A stretch of DNA of 15,347 nt, from contig JBKPTC010000089.1 in the NCBI GenBank assembly GCA_046735355.1, positions 1 through 15,347 of the forward strand. The letters are read 5' to 3'. Positions 13,311 through 15,347 of this stretch are shown in pieces. Source of the DNA: DATAEU01 sp046735355. Its GTDB lineage: Bacteria; Actinomycetota; UBA4738; HRBIN12. The notes under the pieces are model-generated. The model had not been told where the DNA came from, ran no database searches, and was given only the letters and a program-made list of their open reading frames with translations. Numbering within the stretch: the first letter of the stretch is position 1; every line of letters begins with the position of its first letter. A program made the position numbers and the translations under genes.

Positions 13311-14877
13311 CGTCGGCGGTCCGCCCGAAGCGCGGGCCGACCACACCGCTCGGTGGGGCTTCGCATGCGCGACGGCCGGAGCGATCCTCTTCGCGGCGGT
13401 GGCCGGTGCGACCCGCAACCCGATGTCTCCGCCGTTGCCGGCGGGCGCCACGCCCATCGCGCCGCTTCGCGTACTCGCGTCCATGCTTGGTGTTGCGAAC
13501 GCGTCGTCTTGGCTCATCGGCGTTCTCGCGATGTCCGCGGCTGGGCTGTCGGCGGCCGGCTTCGCGGTCCTCGCCGTCGCGGCATGGCGGGGTCGGGTCA
13601 GCACCCGGGCGATCGTCTGGCTCGCCGTGGCGCTGCACGCGTTGGCGATCGTGGCGCCCGTCGTCGGATCGCGCGACGTGTTCGCGTACGCGCTCTACGG
13701 CCGCATCGTGGGCATCCATCACCTCAACCCGTTCACCGTCCTTCCGGCCGACGTGCCGCACGACCCGCTGCTTCGATACGTCGATCGCCAGTGGCTCCAC
13801 ACGCCGCCGGTGTACGGACCCGGGTTCATCGCGATCGCCGCCGTCCTCGCGCGGGCGTTCCGCTCTCCAACCGCGGTCGCGGCGGCGTTCAAGTTCGTCG
13901 CGGCCGGCGCGAGCCTCGCGCTGCTGGCGCTGAGCATGCGTCTGGCCAGCGTCATCGCGCCGACTCGCCGGGCGTTCACCGCCGTGATGGTCGGCGTGAA
14001 TCCGTGCCTGGTGTTCGTCGCCGTCGGCGGCGGCCACGTCGACGTGTTGATCGGGGTCGTCATGGTCGGCGCGATCCTCATCATCGCCCGACGTCCGAAC
14101 CCCGACGCTCGGACGATCGCTGCCGCGATCGCGCTGCTCGCCGCCGGCACGTTGTTGAAGTTCGTCGCCGGGATCCCGCTCGCCCTCGTGATCGCGTGGG
14201 ACGTCGGTCGCCGAACGGAGCACCGGGCGCGCACCCTGCTGATCGATGTCGGCATCGGCGTGGGGGTCCTGCTCGCCGGATACGCCCCGTTCGCGCAGAC
14301 GCACGATCCGACGTTCGGGCTGACGTACCTGTTTCCGTTCGGAAGCCTCGTCGCTCCCGTGTTCTTCTTGAACAAGCTGGTCGTCGACATCGTCGGTCGG
14401 ATCGCTGGCACCGATGCCTCGATGGTCGCGGCACTCACCGTCCGAGCAACGGCCGGCGCCGTCTTCGCCGCTTGTCTGGTCCGGATCGGTCGTAGCACGC
14501 TCGCACGCGAACGGGGAGACGCCGCGCGATCTGTCGTCCCGGCCATCGCGTGGAGCCTTCTTCTGGTGTCGTTGTCGTTCCAGTGGCTCTACGCTTGGTA
14601 CGTCGTCTGGTTCGCCCCCCTCGCGTGGGCGCTCCCGCGTCGCGCGCGGACCGCCGCGATCGTCCTCTCGGCAATCCTGCCGCTCACGACGGCCACCATC
14701 GTCGACGACCGGAACGCGCCGATCATCGCTCGCGGGCTGTCGCAGCTCGACTTCTACGTCGTCGCGCCGTGCCTGCTCGTGATGCTCGCGGTGCTGGTGC
14801 TGGACCTTCGACGAGACCTAGCGACGCCCCCTCCGCTCGTTGCCGACGACGACGAGGCTCGACCGTTCGGATCGTAG
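13291..14877 (+). CDS. Polytopic GT-C-type glycosyltransferase, mannosyltransferase-like
   Basis: A 528-residue membrane protein with about twelve hydrophobic segments. The first large external loop has SRDVFAYALYGRIVGIHHLNPFTVLP (127-152) and then WLHTPPVYGPGFIAIAA (168-184). The D-x-x-x-Y, N-P-F and Y-G-P-x-F pattern is seen in polyprenol-phosphate-dependent mannosyl- and related GT-C transferases (MptA/B- and GT87-like). NPCLVFVAVGGGHVDVL (237-253) is also typical; D129 is the candidate catalytic Asp. It probably adds a hexose to a lipid-linked or protein acceptor on the outer face. The ATG at 13291 lies inside the end of the preceding gene, so the two are probably co-transcribed. The overlap is longer than usual and the Shine-Dalgarno sequence is weak (GGGG adjacent), so a later start is possible. 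The acidic tail (ADDDEARP) is cytoplasmic or external, unknown which. Confidence 0.78.
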   Translation: MSSSGRSVGGPPEARADHTARWGFACATAGAILFAAVAGATRNPMSPPLPAGATPIAPLRVLASMLGVANASSWLIGVLAMSAAGLSAAGFAVLAVAAWRGRVSTRAIVWLAVALHALAIVAPVVGSRDVFAYALYGRIVGIHHLNPFTVLPADVPHDPLLRYVDRQWLHTPPVYGPGFIAIAAVLARAFRSPTAVAAAFKFVAAGASLALLALSMRLASVIAPTRRAFTAVMVGVNPCLVFVAVGGGHVDVLIGVVMVGAILIIARRPNPDARTIAAAIALLAAGTLLKFVAGIPLALVIAWDVGRRTEHRARTLLIDVGIGVGVLLAGYAPFAQTHDPTFGLTYLFPFGSLVAPVFFLNKLVVDIVGRIAGTDASMVAALTVRATAGAVFAACLVRIGRSTLARERGDAARSVVPAIAWSLLLVSLSFQWLYAWYVVWFAPLAWALPRRARTAAIVLSAILPLTTATIVDDRNAPIIARGLSQLDFYVVAPCLLVMLAVLVLDLRRDLATPPPLVADDDEARPFGS

Positions 14878-14885
14878 GTCCTCGA

Positions 14886-14912
14886 CCGTCGGTTCGACCC
14901 CGCAGCCGACGG
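14886..14912. terminator. Possible bidirectional terminator hairpin
   Basis: CCGTCGG (14886-14892) and CCGACGG (14906-14912) form a perfect 7-bp stem with a 13-nt loop. It lies in the 69-nt gap between the convergent GT-C-like gene and response regulator gene. No T-tract is visible on either side. Confidence 0.4.
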
Positions 14913-14946
14913 GCAGATGGCGCGGTCAACGCAAGGGGTCCGGGTC

Positions 14947-15347
14947 CTACTCCGCGGGCGCGACGGCGACCAAACCCGAGCGGGCCGCCTCGAGGATCGC
15001 GCCGACGCGACCGTGCACGCCGAGCTTCCCGTAGATCCGGCCGAGGTGCGTCGTGATCGTGCGCTCGCTCACGCCGAGGCGCTCGGCGATCTCGCGCGCG
15101 GTCAGTCCCTCAGCCGCGATGGCGAGCACCTGGCGCTCGCGTGCGGTGAGCCGGAGCTCGACGTCCTTGCGCCGGTCGATGCCGTCGGCGACGGGCCCGA
15201 CCCACTCGGAGGCGCCGCCCGGCAGGACGACCTCGCCCTCGGCGGCCGCCCGGATCGACTGCAGGAAGTCGACGGGGTCCTGGTCCTTGTCCACGTAGCC
15301 GTCCGCGCCGACGAACAGCGCCCGAGACACCGTGGCCGGGTCCGCGC
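14947..15347 (-). CDS. NarL/LuxR-family response regulator (5' end outside window)
   Basis: Only the C-terminal ~133 residues are in the window. The frame stays open to the window edge (A-D-P-A-T before VSRALFVGADGYVDK). The GTG at 15330 is therefore internal to a receiver domain, whose last strand and helix are visible (ALFVGADGYVDKDQDPVDFLQSIRAAAEGE). After a short linker comes a LuxR-type helix-turn-helix: LTARERQVLAIAAEGLTARE, then IAERLGVSERTITTHLGRIYGKLGVHGR. The invariant K in GADGYVDK fits a working receiver; the phosphorylated Asp lies outside the window. It should be a DNA-binding transcription regulator activated by a histidine kinase not seen here. It is convergent with the GT-C-like genes. 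A link to the pilin operators is possible but only inferred. Confidence 0.92.
   Translation of the reverse strand, partial: ADPATVSRALFVGADGYVDKDQDPVDFLQSIRAAAEGEVVLPGGASEWVGPVADGIDRRKDVELRLTARERQVLAIAAEGLTAREIAERLGVSERTITTHLGRIYGKLGVHGRVGAILEAARSGLVAVAPAE

Noticed and set aside
13111..14304. 397-codon open frame on the - strand inside the GT-C-like genes
   Set aside because: Composition is Arg/Asp/Glu/His-heavy with no hydrophobic or domain pattern, while the + strand frames show clear membrane topology.
15328..15330. GTG as a start codon giving a 127-residue stand-alone HTH protein
   Set aside because: The frame continues open to the window edge, and the residues after the GTG are the end of a receiver domain, so the true start is outside the window.

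Overview
The window comes from a high-GC, single-membrane (monoderm-type) bacterium. The best guess is a deep-branching Actinomycetota (Thermoleophilia/Acidimicrobiia type); a high-GC Chloroflexota cannot be excluded. The clues are the strong G/C third-position bias, a rhomboid protease with an N-terminal zinc-binding segment, a lipoprotein with a CxxxxC thioredoxin-like site, and a Tad/Flp pilus locus with no secretin gene. No rRNA, tRNA, CRISPR array, insertion sequence or phage gene was seen.

Layout. Positions 2-955 (+) hold the 3' part of a thioredoxin-like lipoprotein gene. Positions 983-1903 (+) encode a rhomboid intramembrane protease. Positions 1971-2792 (-) encode prephenate dehydratase (pheA), convergent with the rhomboid gene. 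Positions 2842-11686 (-) form a compact Tad/Flp pilus locus. In transcription order it holds two tandem Flp pilins, TadE, a TadG-like protein, CpaB/RcpC (SAF domain), TadZ/CpaE, TadA/CpaF ATPase, a TadB carrying an N-terminal von Willebrand A (VWA) domain, and TadC. Two large polytopic GT-C-like membrane proteins (11853-14877, +) diverge from the pilins. The right end (14947-15347, -) holds the C-terminal half of a NarL/LuxR-type response regulator that runs off the window.

How the genes fit together. The prepilins carry the RG|ATAVEY processing site and would be assembled by the TadA motor acting on the TadB/TadC platform. TadZ would localise the machine, and TadE/TadG would be minor or anchoring components. 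No prepilin peptidase (TadV), secretin (RcpA/CpaC) or TadD gene is present here. The peptidase must lie elsewhere, and the lack of a secretin fits a single-membrane cell.

Most notable observations. (1) TadB is fused to a secreted-side VWA domain with an apparently intact MIDAS site. (2) Each pilin gene has a near-identical 18-bp dyad upstream (16/18 identical), placed exactly 45 nt from a -10-like hexamer in both cases, so the two pilins probably share one regulator. (3) Hairpins follow each pilin gene and probably set pilin abundance above that of the assembly genes. (4) The adjacent GT-C-like pair suggests pilus or envelope glycosylation. (5) The TadG-like protein has a long Cys-rich extracellular part. 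No intergenic gap exceeds about 170 bp.
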